The notes under the pieces are model-generated. The model did no database searches. It saw nothing but the letters and a program-made list of their open reading frames with translations, and was not told where the DNA came from. DNA of 64,000 nt, from positions 1 to 64,000 of the forward strand of contig JAECQP010000013.1 in assembly GCA_015999745.1 (NCBI GenBank), written 5' to 3'. Of the stretch, positions 16,955 to 27,600 are shown piece after piece. The first letter of the stretch is position 1, and each line of letters begins with the position of its first letter. The stretch is from Sphingobacteriia bacterium. GTDB taxonomy: Bacteria; Bacteroidota; Bacteroidia; Chitinophagales; Chitinophagaceae. The position numbers and the translations under genes were made by a program.

Positions 16955-17386
16955 TTATCTGTTCATCAGCAGTTTATAAAACTTGTCCACCTCAGCGCTT
17001 TCAGCCAAGGTCAGCAGTTCATTTTGCTGATACTTACTGAACAGGAAAATCACTCTTTTGTGCTGCGGGTATCGCTGCAGTATGGCCGCCATTTTTTCTC
17101 CGGCAACTTCGTCTTTTTTGAACAGGGGCGAACTATTTACAGCAGGCGCTTTCTCGCGGGTGTGCATTTTATTAATGGTTGCCTGTAACGTTGCCAACCA
17201 GTTAACGGGCATATCCGGAACCTTTAGGGCTTTCTGATACAGCCCCTCCAGTTGCTTTTTACTTAAACTTCCCCTTTCTTCGTATTGGTGCATCAGGCTC
17301 ATTACAAAAAGGGCATCCGGATTATACCTGTAACAGGCATCCAGAATTTTGTCTATAATGTCCAACTTCTGTTTGGAGGAACTCAT
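16955..17386 (-). CDS. Conserved hypothetical protein, 143 aa
   Basis: A soluble, mainly helical protein starting MSSSKQKLDIIDKILDACY with charged amphipathic helices throughout and no signal peptide, membrane segment or metal motif. The frame converges with the MarR gene with 3 bp between stops, typical of a real gene. I do not recognise a family. It lies downstream of the polysaccharide locus on the same strand but is separated from it by the terminator at 17415, so it should have its own promoter in the 80-bp gap. Confidence 0.6.
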   Translation of the reverse strand: MSSSKQKLDIIDKILDACYRYNPDALFVMSLMHQYEERGSLSKKQLEGLYQKALKVPDMPVNWLATLQATINKMHTREKAPAVNSSPLFKKDEVAGEKMAAILQRYPQHKRVIFLFSKYQQNELLTLAESAEVDKFYKLLMNR

Positions 17387-17414
17387 TTGTACAAAGATAG
17401 TCAGTAAATAAAAA

Positions 17415-17441
17415 GGTCAGACCGGAAAAACCAGCCTGACC
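17415..17441 (-). terminator. Terminator of the leftward polysaccharide utilisation operon
   Basis: Arms of 11 nt (GGTCAGACCGG and CCAGCCTGACC) pair with two mismatches around an A5 loop. On the minus strand the hairpin is followed by TTTTTATTTAC. It lies 25 nt past the stop of the lyase-like gene at 17467. Confidence 0.7.
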
Positions 17442-17466
17442 CCAAACCCAAAATTAACAATCAGTA

Positions 17467-20121
17467 TTATTTTTTCTTTTCGTTCAACCAATAGAGAATG
17501 TAGGGTACATTATAAATATGCGTCCAGCCAAAAACCCGCAGGCCATTGGTATTCTTCCAGATAGCCTCTCCTCTAAAGCTTTCCTTATCGTCTGGAAGAT
17601 GACTCACTTTCTCCAAAGCGTCGGATAATTCTTTCTGTGTTTTGTATGTGTTGAAATCCCTGGGAAGCGGATCGGTATACAAAATCTTTGAACGCTCCAA
17701 TGCTTCATTCAACAGTGTTTTATCACCCGAAAATTCATATCCAACGGTTAAGCTGTGAATAGACGCCAGGAAAGATTCCATCTGGTGATTAATAGCAGGG
17801 TTGTCTCTTTCCCATTTAGCGTGCGTAATCAGGGCCTTTTTAACATCCTCGTTCCCGGTCATATGGTAATATTTATAGAGTCCCTGGGAAATATAAACCT
17901 GGGAATAACCATAACGGTCTATAACCAAACTTCCGCCCTGATCTGTATTTTTCTGAAGTTCCAGCATCAGTGCAACGCGCTCTTTCAGCTCTTTACCATA
18001 TTTCTCCTTCTTGTTTGCATCATAGATTTCAGAAAGATTCCATACAGACAAATACAATCTCCTTCCTCTCAGATCGTGCTCACTCCAAGGCTTACGGATG
18101 TATAAATCACCGGTTTGTTCAGCAATATCCAATGCACGGTGATTACCAGTTAAATAATAAGATGCAATCCATCCGGGTACCCAAACATGGGCGCTCAGCA
18201 GGGAGGTAAAATGTTGATTGGCATGTCTTCTGCCCATACCCACCAGCGGGCTCGGCGTGTATTGGCCCCCGTCTTTGTGGTTCAAATAATCAACCGCATT
18301 ATTGGTTTCTCCTAAAAATCTGGGTTCAGCGGGCCAGTGAATATTATCTACATCCATGGTATGCTGGCTGTTGGCCTGAGCGGTAATATAGTAATCCCTG
18401 TTGCCGGTACGCATAAACTGCAGCCACCACATATAATCATTGGCAGGTTCGCCGCTGTTCCAGGTGTTCCATTTGTTTTTGATATAGTAAGTCTGGAAAT
18501 CGCCGTAATCAATCATACCATACCAGGGCTCCCATTGCTGGTTAAAACGCATCCAGCCAAATTTATAATCCAGGCTGCGCTCCAGTTCCTGGTGCTGTTC
18601 AGACCTTGGCGCAAAATTCCCGTACACTTTGCTGTTTGAATATACTTCCGGTGAAGTGTGCGAAACAGGAGGGTCCATGAAATACCTGAAATGATTGGTC
18701 AGGCTGGCTTCAGGCGTTTCGGCAGGGAAGAACTGGTAAACCATTTCCGTTGTTTTAGCCAGGCCCTGCGCAAAGTTACCCATCATCTCACTGTCGAACT
18801 GGTCGGAGGCCCTTGCAAAGCTCATGGGGTCTACGCTGGGAGACCAGATATAACTAAACAAAGTATTGCCATTTCCCTGGATAGCAATCTCTTTTGGATA
18901 CTCTTCAAAAAAGTTACGGATACCAACACCCACTCCCCATTTTTTATCGGAGAGGGTAATCCAGCCAGACATACGCTGCTTATTCAACACTTCTTTCTGA
19001 TCAATGCGCAGCAGGCTCTTGAAACCGGTAACCTGTTCCGTTGGAGTGGAATTTTGCAATGGTGGAATCCGGCTGATATTGGGTCCGGTTTGAAGCAGCG
19101 AAATATCCTGTGTTTCCTGTACTTCAGTTTCATAATTTTTTTCAATGCCCGGGCTCGTCCAGCTTCCGTCAAAATAACCTGTTCTCAATTTTTTATCGGC
19201 GCCTAAGCGATAGTTAAGCATGAAACCTGCATCAGCAATCCGGTCGTTCGGCACCATCCATCCCGGAGCGCCTTTCAACTGTTGTTCGTTGATGATTTTT
19301 TTATTTTGCGTTGCAACGGCAGCATACTCTCCCTCCTGTTTCTGGTGCATATCCGGTTCGCCGGTATACACAATAGAGTGCAGCACTTTAATGTAAGATT
19401 TGCCTGCATAGGCATGAATGCGCATTACAAAAGGAGAAGTGTTATTGTCTTTCCTGCTATAGAGGTATTCTCCCTCAATACGAATAATAGCGTGCAAGGG
19501 ACCCGAACCTTTTTCCTGAGCAGTGTGGGTAATTTTCACACGGGAAGTATCTATACCGGCTGCATCCATGATGTCCAGAAAGCTGCCCCTTGTTTTACTG
19601 GACTCTGCAATCAGGTCATTGTTGTCAAAGCCGTCTCGCTTAAGATCCAGTTCTACCTTGTCCAGAAAGCCGCCGCCGAGCCTGTTGATGGTAAACCGCA
19701 ATGGCCCTGTACTTACCCTTACCCGTCCATAAGGACGCTGATTGTTTTCTACAATTACCCGATCGCCGCCAAACGCTTTCCGAATAACATCTTTTCCAAA
19801 CTCGAGGGTATAGTTAGAAGATTTTTCAGAGAAAAAGAACACCCAGATCCACTTTACACTCTCCGATGCAGGGGCCCAGGTATTCACGATGGTTATCTGG
19901 GAGGGGATTTCCTGACCGGTCGCATTCAATACCCGCAACTGATCCGATGTAAGCAGTTTGCCTTTGGCAAAGGGAATACCCAATAACTGGGGTGCACCGG
20001 GAATGTTGTTCTCAACAACCAGGGGAAGTTTTTCTGCTGCTTCGGTTTCGGTGAACAATAAGCACTGAAGCAGTATTGTCAACACCACAAACAGGCTCGT
20101 TTTTTTGAAGATCATTTTCAT
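17467..20121 (-). CDS. YetA/PcRGLX-like (PL26-related) secreted polysaccharide lyase
   Basis: The 884-residue product has a signal peptide (FVVLTILLQCLLFTETEAA). Its layout fits the YetA/exo-rhamnogalacturonan lyase PcRGLX group: an N-terminal RIFT-like beta-barrel with LGIPFAKGKL, a central beta-sandwich, and an alpha-helical C-terminal half with GRRHANQHFTSLLSAHVWVPGWIASYYL and a final GWTHIYNVPYILYW. The group includes the PL26 rhamnogalacturonan exo-lyases that cut pectin backbones by beta-elimination; the many Bacteroidota members are uncharacterised, so the substrate remains an inference. It is the last gene of the locus, 3 nt after the ROK gene, and is the only likely glycan-cleaving enzyme here. 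Confidence 0.75.
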   Translation of the reverse strand: MKMIFKKTSLFVVLTILLQCLLFTETEAAEKLPLVVENNIPGAPQLLGIPFAKGKLLTSDQLRVLNATGQEIPSQITIVNTWAPASESVKWIWVFFFSEKSSNYTLEFGKDVIRKAFGGDRVIVENNQRPYGRVRVSTGPLRFTINRLGGGFLDKVELDLKRDGFDNNDLIAESSKTRGSFLDIMDAAGIDTSRVKITHTAQEKGSGPLHAIIRIEGEYLYSRKDNNTSPFVMRIHAYAGKSYIKVLHSIVYTGEPDMHQKQEGEYAAVATQNKKIINEQQLKGAPGWMVPNDRIADAGFMLNYRLGADKKLRTGYFDGSWTSPGIEKNYETEVQETQDISLLQTGPNISRIPPLQNSTPTEQVTGFKSLLRIDQKEVLNKQRMSGWITLSDKKWGVGVGIRNFFEEYPKEIAIQGNGNTLFSYIWSPSVDPMSFARASDQFDSEMMGNFAQGLAKTTEMVYQFFPAETPEASLTNHFRYFMDPPVSHTSPEVYSNSKVYGNFAPRSEQHQELERSLDYKFGWMRFNQQWEPWYGMIDYGDFQTYYIKNKWNTWNSGEPANDYMWWLQFMRTGNRDYYITAQANSQHTMDVDNIHWPAEPRFLGETNNAVDYLNHKDGGQYTPSPLVGMGRRHANQHFTSLLSAHVWVPGWIASYYLTGNHRALDIAEQTGDLYIRKPWSEHDLRGRRLYLSVWNLSEIYDANKKEKYGKELKERVALMLELQKNTDQGGSLVIDRYGYSQVYISQGLYKYYHMTGNEDVKKALITHAKWERDNPAINHQMESFLASIHSLTVGYEFSGDKTLLNEALERSKILYTDPLPRDFNTYKTQKELSDALEKVSHLPDDKESFRGEAIWKNTNGLRVFGWTHIYNVPYILYWLNEKKK

Positions 20122-20124
20122 GTA

Positions 20125-20982
20125 CTAATATTTAATAATGGAGGATAGTGCCAGTGCAGCTGCACCTAGAACGGCTATATTTTCTGTGTCTGAAATTTCT
20201 ATTTTGATATTTTGAATGGAATGCCTGTAGGGGAAAGACTGAAGCACCCTGTGCATGGAAGCCTGGTAAAAAGGATATGCATTTTTCAGTGATCCGCCGA
20301 TAACAATCATTTCGGGATCATAGGCGTAGATAATATTCTCAACAGCCTTAGCCATATGTGTTCCGAACTCCTCAAATATTTCCAGTGCTTTTTCATCGCC
20401 AAGCAAGGCCAGATCAAATACATTCTTCCCTTTAAGGTGATGCATTCTTTGAAAGAACTGTCCTGAAGAATAATACTCCATTACACCATCCCTGTAAGAG
20501 AGCATTCCTATTTCCCCGGCTCCGCAGTTCCTGCCGCTGTATAAGCGGCCATTTAGAATCAGCCCTGCTCCCATTCCGGAGCCAACGGTTACCCCAACAA
20601 TATGTTCATACCCTTTCCCTTTCCCAAAATATTTTTCGCCCAACGCAAAACAGTTGGCATCATTATTTATGAATGCGGGTACTCCAAATTTTGCTTCCAG
20701 CAATTGTTTTAAATGAACTTCCTTCCAGGAAGGCAGGTTTTGCACATCGTAAACAATCCCATTTTTTTCATCCACTACACTGGGCACGCCAACGCCGATG
20801 GCTTTATACTTAAACATTATCAATTCATTCGCCAAGCCAAAGATTTGTTCTACAACATCCATATCGGTCCCCTGCCGGTTTACCTCTGTACTATGACAGG
20901 CAGCCAGTTTACCGTCCACCACAACGCCTACCCGAATATTGGTAGCGCCCATATCAATTCCTAAAACCGTTTGCGTCATCAT
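20125..20982 (-). CDS. ROK-family sugar kinase-like protein with altered active-site motif
   Basis: A 285-residue protein with the ROK phosphate-1 motif GIDMGATNIRVGVV, the INNDANCFALGE segment with the putative catalytic Asp, and the VGVTVGSGMGAGL loop. ROK kinases phosphorylate glucose, GlcNAc, ManNAc or related sugars at C6. Two signatures are changed: the usual G-E-x-G-H reads GEIGM, losing the sugar-contacting His, and the following Cys-x-Cys-Gly-x-x-Gly-Cys zinc motif is absent. It could still be a kinase of an unusual sugar or a regulatory relative; no DNA-binding domain is present. Its ATG overlaps the end of the MFS gene by 4 nt, showing translational coupling. Confidence 0.82.
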   Translation of the reverse strand: MMTQTVLGIDMGATNIRVGVVVDGKLAACHSTEVNRQGTDMDVVEQIFGLANELIMFKYKAIGVGVPSVVDEKNGIVYDVQNLPSWKEVHLKQLLEAKFGVPAFINNDANCFALGEKYFGKGKGYEHIVGVTVGSGMGAGLILNGRLYSGRNCGAGEIGMLSYRDGVMEYYSSGQFFQRMHHLKGKNVFDLALLGDEKALEIFEEFGTHMAKAVENIIYAYDPEMIVIGGSLKNAYPFYQASMHRVLQSFPYRHSIQNIKIEISDTENIAVLGAAALALSSIIKY

Positions 20983-22226
20983 TGTTTTTTTCTTTTCTGT
21001 TCCGACAGGTTAGAGATGAGTGGTTTTGCCCATATTCCAATGGTAAGAATGTAACCAAAACTGATATAGAGAAATAACATGCCTGTCCTCAAATTAATAT
21101 GGTCACCAATAAACCCGATGATCAACGGAACCACTGCGCCACCACAGATCCCTGTTATGAGTATCCCGGAAAATGATCCATGATGCTCCTCCACCGAATT
21201 CAGGCCAAGAGAAATAATAATCGGATACATTACTGCTGCAAAAAAACCAATCGCTGGAAAGGCATAGAGTGCAACGGTTGCACTTCCAAACAATGCGGCA
21301 GTTAAAGAAATGATCGCCGCCATTGTAAATGAGATGATAATGTACCTGCTGTCGAACAGTTTCACCAGGAACAATCCCACAAATGTTCCTGCGGTCATCA
21401 TGCCCCAGAACCAGGCAACAATATGCGCACCGGTAGTTTGTGGATTATACCCGTGATAGGCAGACAGAAACTCAGACATCCAGTTGGCCACACCCTGCTC
21501 AGAACCCACATAACAAAATATGCCCAGAAAGAACAGTATCACTGTGGGATTCTTCAGCAACTGAACATGCGTTGCCAACGCCCCTGGTTTTTCATCTTCG
21601 TTCAGGATCACTTTCGGAAACCTGAATAACATAACAATCCCAACCATTAAAAATGCAATCACTGCAAAAATCCAGTACAAAGACACCCAGGGCAGGTTCT
21701 CTGGTACAAGCGCAGATAGCAGTCGCAGCAAAGCGCTCTTCCCCTGGTCTTCATTCAGATGCAAAACCAGGTAAGAATACACCAGCGGGCTGATAAATGA
21801 AGCCAGTCCAAAAAATAGCTGGGCAAGAATAGAAAAGAAAGAAAACTCCGCTTCCCCGCCAGCCGTTCTCAGCAAAGGATTAATAACCACCTGTAACATG
21901 GCCATACCGGCTCCGATCAAGAACAAGGAAACGATCGACATGATATAGTTAGGGTATACCGCAAATAATAAAGCGCCTGCAAAGGAAATAGCAAAGGCAA
22001 TGAGCATCACTGTTTTTTCGCCATACTTTTCTGTTAAAATACCAGCTGGTATAGACATTACCCCATATGCTATAAAAAACGCAAAGGGCAGAAAAGAAAC
22101 CATTGTAAGGCTGAGCTGATACGATTGAATAATCTCCGGAATCAACGGGCCAATAATATTGGTGAGGAAGGAGATTACAAAAAAAGTTAGGAGAACCAGA
22201 ACAACCAGTGCGTAATTCTTTTTCAC
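20979..22226 (-). CDS. FucP-like sugar:proton symporter (MFS, FHS family)
   Basis: A 415-residue protein with twelve predicted helices. GILTEKYGEKTVML fits the MFS loop 2-3 motif, and QVVINPLLRTAGG and YVGSEQGVANWMSEF are typical of the fucose/galactose/glucose:H+ symporter (FHS) family. It should carry the mono- or disaccharide freed by the locus across the inner membrane to the ROK kinase. The start is GTG at 22226 (no in-frame ATG near), 17 nt after a strong hairpin. It overlaps the ROK gene by 4 nt. Confidence 0.85.
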   Translation of the reverse strand: MKKNYALVVLVLLTFFVISFLTNIIGPLIPEIIQSYQLSLTMVSFLPFAFFIAYGVMSIPAGILTEKYGEKTVMLIAFAISFAGALLFAVYPNYIMSIVSLFLIGAGMAMLQVVINPLLRTAGGEAEFSFFSILAQLFFGLASFISPLVYSYLVLHLNEDQGKSALLRLLSALVPENLPWVSLYWIFAVIAFLMVGIVMLFRFPKVILNEDEKPGALATHVQLLKNPTVILFFLGIFCYVGSEQGVANWMSEFLSAYHGYNPQTTGAHIVAWFWGMMTAGTFVGLFLVKLFDSRYIIISFTMAAIISLTAALFGSATVALYAFPAIGFFAAVMYPIIISLGLNSVEEHHGSFSGILITGICGGAVVPLIIGFIGDHINLRTGMLFLYISFGYILTIGIWAKPLISNLSEQKRKKQ

Positions 22227-22242
22227 AGATATTTTTTAAGGA

Positions 22243-22277
22243 ATTCTGTTCCGGAGAAATAGGCTCCGGAACAGAAT
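22243..22277 (-). terminator. Strong intra-operon hairpin between PIG-L and MFS genes
   Basis: Perfect 14-bp arms (ATTCTGTTCCGGAG and its complement) around a 7-nt loop, 30 nt past the PIG-L stop and 17 nt before the MFS GTG. On the minus strand it is followed by TCCTTAAAAAATATC, without a T tract, so it is more likely a 3'-stabilising or attenuating stem than a full stop. Confidence 0.6.
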
Positions 22278-22307
22278 AATGCAAATGGGAGGGGGGTAGG
22301 AGATAGA

Positions 22308-23207
22308 TTATTTAAAAACAGGGAACAATCGGCGGATTTCAGCTTCAGAAGGCTGACTTCCGTATTCGGTTATTTCAAAAGATTCTGCAAATTTGATGGT
22401 GGCGGCTTTTTCTTTGCCATACCATTTTTCCAGGCCGGCTCTTTGTTCAGGGCTCATCTTTCTGTCTACCCAACGCTTTTTCAGCCACTCTTTTCTTGCA
22501 GACGGATCTGTGGGAACAGACTTGTCAATTTCACCGCCATTTCCAATCCAGGGAAGCCACTCATACATCTGGGAAGTATGTTCATTGAGGCCATCCACTT
22601 TTTTGTCGAGCACATCATCAATTGCTACAACAATATCGTGACTAAACGGATTGGGTTTCTTGAAATGATCCTGCATATATAAAAACACCGGATTCTTTTT
22701 CAGGGCAGGAACATCTGCGGCTACATTTGGAACAGCAACCATATAGCTGGCATCTTCTACCAGTTTACCGGCATTTCTGTGGTCGGGATGGTAATCATTA
22801 GGACGCAGGCCCAGTACCACATCAGCGTTCCATTTACGGATTTCACGGATTACCTGCATACGAACATTCAGGTCGGGCAATAGTTCTCCATCGTGATTAT
22901 TCAATACAGTGTATTCTTCAATACCGTATTTTTTTGCAGCGCGCTGTGCTTCTTCTCTTCTCCTTTTGCCCAATACTCCACCGCCTTCGGCATAGTGGCC
23001 TGCATCTCCATTGGTGAGTGCCACAAACTTCACCGCAACACCCATTTTGGCAAGTAGTGCGGCAGTTCCGCCCATTTTTGAATCTGCATCATCCGGGTGA
23101 GCAAAAATGGCTATCACCCGTATTCTATTGTCTTTCTTATCCTGGGCTTTTAATTGTACAGAAAAGGACACCAGTAGCAACAGGGATACTGTTAAAATTT
23201 TTTTCAT
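22308..23207 (-). CDS. Secreted PIG-L/LmbE-family deacetylase
   Basis: A 299-residue protein with a signal peptide (VSLLLLVSFSVQLKAQ). The zinc-binding A-H-P-D-D-A motif (the usual AHPDDxE form has Glu; here Asp follows the Ala) opens the mature protein, and the second motif H-P-D-H appears in PNDYHPDHRNAG. The family removes N-acetyl groups from GlcNAc-containing molecules (GlcNAc-PI, mycothiol precursor, diacetylchitobiose). Its presence after SusD suggests that the target glycan carries acetyl groups, or that an acetylated sugar is processed in the periplasm. It is 45 nt downstream of the SusD gene. Confidence 0.85.
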   Translation of the reverse strand: MKKILTVSLLLLVSFSVQLKAQDKKDNRIRVIAIFAHPDDADSKMGGTAALLAKMGVAVKFVALTNGDAGHYAEGGGVLGKRRREEAQRAAKKYGIEEYTVLNNHDGELLPDLNVRMQVIREIRKWNADVVLGLRPNDYHPDHRNAGKLVEDASYMVAVPNVAADVPALKKNPVFLYMQDHFKKPNPFSHDIVVAIDDVLDKKVDGLNEHTSQMYEWLPWIGNGGEIDKSVPTDPSARKEWLKKRWVDRKMSPEQRAGLEKWYGKEKAATIKFAESFEITEYGSQPSEAEIRRLFPVFK

Positions 23208-23252
23208 GAATTTTTATTAAAGGTTGAATAATGAGAACTGAATAGGTACTAA

Positions 23253-24647
23253 TCAGAATCCGGCATTCTGAACAATTTTACCGTTTGATACATCGATCTC
23301 TTTTTGAGGGATCGGAAAGACTAAACGAACACTGGCCTCCGGAATATTCAGGTGTTTCGACATCACCAACCTGGCTACACCGAAACGAAGCAGGTCTTGC
23401 CAGCGTTGATTTTCGAAAGCAAATTCCACCCTTCTCTCCGCCAGTAATTTTTCTGCAAATGTTCCCGGCGTAGCAGATGAGATTGAGGCCAGCCCTGTTC
23501 TTACACGAACAGCGTTAATCAGGTCATAAGACTCGTTTGTTTCTCCCAGTGCCTCAGCCAGCATCAGCACCACATCTGCATAACGAAGCACTACCCAGTT
23601 ATTTTCGCCATCAAAAGCCGTTGTCTGTGTGGTAATATATTTCGTTACATAACTGGTATCGGGTACCCTGTTGTTCCGGTAAATTGATTTGCCATAACGG
23701 AGATCTCCCGATGCATATGCTGCAACTATATCGTTGGTAATAGACATCTGCGAGTTACCGCCGCCGGCGCCGCCGGATCTTCCGAGTACTGAAGCAAAAT
23801 ATTCAAAATAACCGCTTCCTTCCCCCTGCCCTCCGGATTTGAACTGTACTTCAAAAATGGATTCAGGTCCGTTTTCATTAGCACCACCCCATAACCTGGC
23901 GTAGTCGGTAACCAATGAATAGTTGTTTGAATTGATCACTTTACGGAGTGCAGTAGCAGCAGCTGTTTTATTGCCCGCAGTCAGGTATACCTTACCCAGC
24001 AGGGAGTTCACGGCTCCGCTGCTAACACGGCCCAGGTCGGCACCCGTGTATTTGGCAGGAACCAATGTTTCTGCCAGCGTTAAGTCTGCAATGATCTGTT
24101 CATAAACTTTGGCCGCATTTACCTGGTTAATTGTGATCTCCGAAGGAGAATTTACATCGTGCAGTTGTAATGGAATATTTCCAAACAATACCGCCAGGTT
24201 GTAATACAGCAATGAACGGATGAACAAGGCTTCCCCTTTGAATTGCTTCTTGAGGGCATCCGGAAAAGTTGCAGCATCAATCCTGTCGAGGATGATATTA
24301 CACCTGGCAATACCCTTGTAAGAATCCGTCCAGCAACCCGAAACCTCCGTTGCAGTGGTGATTTCCCGGTGCCTGTCTATATCCTCCAGTGTTGCAGCAA
24401 CGCCCGATGCGCCGGCGCCATTAGCTACATTATCTGAACGCATTTCATTCATCAGCAAGTAAATTCGCCCATATGTTCCATTCAATTGAAGCGCATCGTA
24501 GGCTCCACTTACCGCAACGGTAAAATCAGCTTGTGTTTTATAGGAAGTTTGCACACTTCTTTGCGATACCGGAGCCAGTTCCGTAAAGCTTTTTTTACAG
24601 GAAACAAGCATCAACCCTATTGTACTGTATATTAATATTTTTTTCAT
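23253..24647 (-). CDS. SusD/RagB-like surface glycan-binding lipoprotein
   Basis: A 464-residue protein with lipobox L-V-S-C at about residue 17, followed by FTELAPVSQRS, as usual at the mature start of SusD proteins. The tetratricopeptide-like helical body and the C-terminal RWQDLLRFG region fit the RagB/SusD family. It should sit on the cell surface, forming a lid on the SusC barrel and binding the incoming glycan. It lies 22 nt downstream of the SusC gene. Length is a little shorter than many members, near 500 residues. Confidence 0.92.
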   Translation of the reverse strand: MKKILIYSTIGLMLVSCKKSFTELAPVSQRSVQTSYKTQADFTVAVSGAYDALQLNGTYGRIYLLMNEMRSDNVANGAGASGVAATLEDIDRHREITTATEVSGCWTDSYKGIARCNIILDRIDAATFPDALKKQFKGEALFIRSLLYYNLAVLFGNIPLQLHDVNSPSEITINQVNAAKVYEQIIADLTLAETLVPAKYTGADLGRVSSGAVNSLLGKVYLTAGNKTAAATALRKVINSNNYSLVTDYARLWGGANENGPESIFEVQFKSGGQGEGSGYFEYFASVLGRSGGAGGGNSQMSITNDIVAAYASGDLRYGKSIYRNNRVPDTSYVTKYITTQTTAFDGENNWVVLRYADVVLMLAEALGETNESYDLINAVRVRTGLASISSATPGTFAEKLLAERRVEFAFENQRWQDLLRFGVARLVMSKHLNIPEASVRLVFPIPQKEIDVSNGKIVQNAGF

Positions 24648-24669
24648 GATACGTTAGTTTGATGGTGAA

Positions 24670-27600
24670 TTAAAAGGTTACGTTGAATCCAAGCATGAAT
24701 GTTCTTGAGATTGGATAAGCACCATAGTCTTCACCTGGCACCAGGCTGTTGCTGGACTGTTGTTGTACTTCAGGATTGAATCCTAAGTATTTGGTCCAGA
24801 TAAACAGGTTGGTACCTGAGAGATAAACACGTACTCTTTTAGAAACCTTAGGCAATGCAAATTCATATCCTAACGTCAGATTTCTGAGCCTGAAGTAAGA
24901 ACCGTCTTCCACCTGAAAGGAGGATGGTCTGAAGTTATTACCGTGCAGGGCAGAGTTTCTGTCTGCGCGGGGAATAACACCATTTCCGGGCTGTGTAGGA
25001 GAAATCCATCTGTTATTATACTCAGCATAAGAGTTCAAGTTTGCTTCGCCATTCAGCAAGTGGCGTTGTGTAAGGTTCAGCACTTCTCTTCCCTCAACAC
25101 CCTGGAAGAATACCGTCAGGTCAAAATTCTTGTAACGGAACTTATTGGTGATGCCATAAGTATAAGCAGGCATGTAGTTTCCAAGTGTGGTCCTGTCGGC
25201 TGTAGTAATCTGACCATCGCCATTTACATCCTTAAACTGAAGGTCACCGGGACGGGCACCGCCTGAACCTACCAGTTTATCTACAGGTGCTGCGGCAATC
25301 TGCGCCTGCGTTTGGTAAATACCTACCACCTGGTATCCATAATAACTACCGACAGGATCGCCGATACGGGTAATATGCCTGATATCACCGGCGCTTCCAA
25401 CACTTAAAATAGGGTCGCCGCTTGGACCCAGCTTCAATACCTTGTTTTTATTGGTACTGAAGTTCAGATCCGTAGACCATTGAAAATCACCCACCAGGTT
25501 TTTAGTAGAGAGGGTAAATTCAAAACCCTTGTTCTCTACCTCTCCAATATTGGTCAATGCGGTAGCAAAACCGGAGGAGGAAGGAATAGTAACATTCAGT
25601 AAGAGATCGGATGTTACGCTACGGTAGTAGTCTATTGCGCCGTAAACTCGGTCATTAAACAATCCGAAGTCCAAACCAATGTCCAGTTGCTTTTTAGACT
25701 CCCAGCTCAGCTGGTTGTTGCTGAGGGTAGATCTTCCGATACCACTCACAATAGTGCCATTCAACACATAGTTGCTGGCGCTCAGCAAACCGATGGATCC
25801 GTAATTCGGAATCTGGAAGTTTCCGGTTAAGCCATAGCTGGCCCTCACCTTCAGTTCATTGACAAATTCTACTTTCCGCATGAAAGCTTCATCATCAATT
25901 CTCCAACCCACAGACACAGACGGGAATACCCCTGTCTGGTTGTTTGCACCAAATCTGGAAGAGCGATCGGAACGGAATGTGCCGGATAAGAGATAACGGT
26001 CTTTATAGCTATAGTTCACTCTGGCCAGGGAGGAAACCAGGGACCATTGTTCTTTTACACTGGTTCCACCAGTTACAATACCTCCACCGATGGTCTGTAC
26101 CTGATCGTCGGGGAAACTGTTGGCCTGGATCAGTTTCAGCTCATCAGACTGCTTTTGTGCAGTATAACCGGCCAAAACAGATAAAGAATGATCTTCTCCG
26201 AATTCTTTGGAATAATCCAGCGTGTTTTCCCATAACCAGTTAACACCCTGAGATGCACTGGCCTGTGCAAATGGATCAGGCTTTGTTGCACCACGGTAAA
26301 GCAGTGTAACTCCTTTATAATAAGATTGCTGGTAGTTATCGAGATCAATCCCCAGGTAAGACTTGAATGTCAGGTTATCGAGGATATTGTATTTAAGATA
26401 AGCATTACCAAACATTCTGAAGTTTTTGATATTCTCTTTCACCGCCTGCATAACAGCAAGGGGGTTATCGGCAGTAGTGGTTGCGCCACCCAGGAAAGAC
26501 TGGTTGTCTAACTGGTTGGGGGTCCCGTCTGCATTATATGGTTTGATCACGGGGGAATGCACCAGTGCAGTATAGATAATACCCGGAGGGTTCGCGAAAT
26601 AAGGGCCATTGGCCGGTAAACGGTTGTTGTTGGTGAAGGCAATGTTTAAACTGGAGCCAACCTGTAATTTTTTTGAGATATCATCAATTACGGTTGTTCT
26701 GAAAGTATACCTGTCAAATCTTGATCCTTCGATGGTACCCTTTTCGGTGTAATAACCGCCGGATGTATAATACGTGATATTATCTTTTCCGCCGCTTACA
26801 GATACATTGTAGTTAGAAATTACCCCTCTGGACAAAGTGAGATCCAACCACTTGGTGTCTGTACCGTCCCAGCTAATATACTTGTCAGGGATCCGGAAGA
26901 ACAAAGGATCCGGATTGGGTCTTCCCGCATTTGTATTGGGATCATACAACGGGTTGTAATTAGGACTGCTTGTGCTGGTTGGATTATGCGTTTGCAGATA
27001 GTTATTGTTCCTGGATTCTTTTGTATATTGAATCAGTTCGGCAGCGTTCATCAGTTTTGGAAGGTTGGTTGCTTCCTGAAACCCTGTATAGGCATTAAAA
27101 GAAACCTGCTTCCTGTTTTTCACCCCTTTTTTGGTAGTAACCATGATTACGCCATTGGACCCCCTGGATCCGTAGATTCCCGCGGCAGATGCATCTTTCA
27201 ATACCTCTATCGACTGAATATCGTTGGGGTTAATGGTGGTGAAAGGATTGATTTTAGGTACCGCATAGGCTTCGGTACGCTGACCGATATTCTGTTGCAG
27301 ATTGGTGTTGCTCGAAATAGGCAACCCATCAATTACATACAGCGGATCATTACCTGCAGAAATAGATCCGGAACCCCTGATCCTAATTACAGGTGCGGCG
27401 CCCGGTTCACCGGAAGGAACGGAAATATCCACACCGGCAACCCGTCCCTGAATAGCATTCTCAAAACTGGTAACAGCAATTTCCTTGATTTGAGATTCTG
27501 AGATACTGGCAATAGAGCCGGTAACTTCTCTTCTTCTTTGCTTACCGTAACCCACTACCACTACATCGTCCAGCGCCTTGGTGTTTTGCTTCAGTACAAT

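Noticed and set aside
19282..19986. 234-codon frame antisense to the YetA/PL26-like gene
   Set aside because: It mirrors the codon pattern of the lyase gene and has no start context or recognisable motif.
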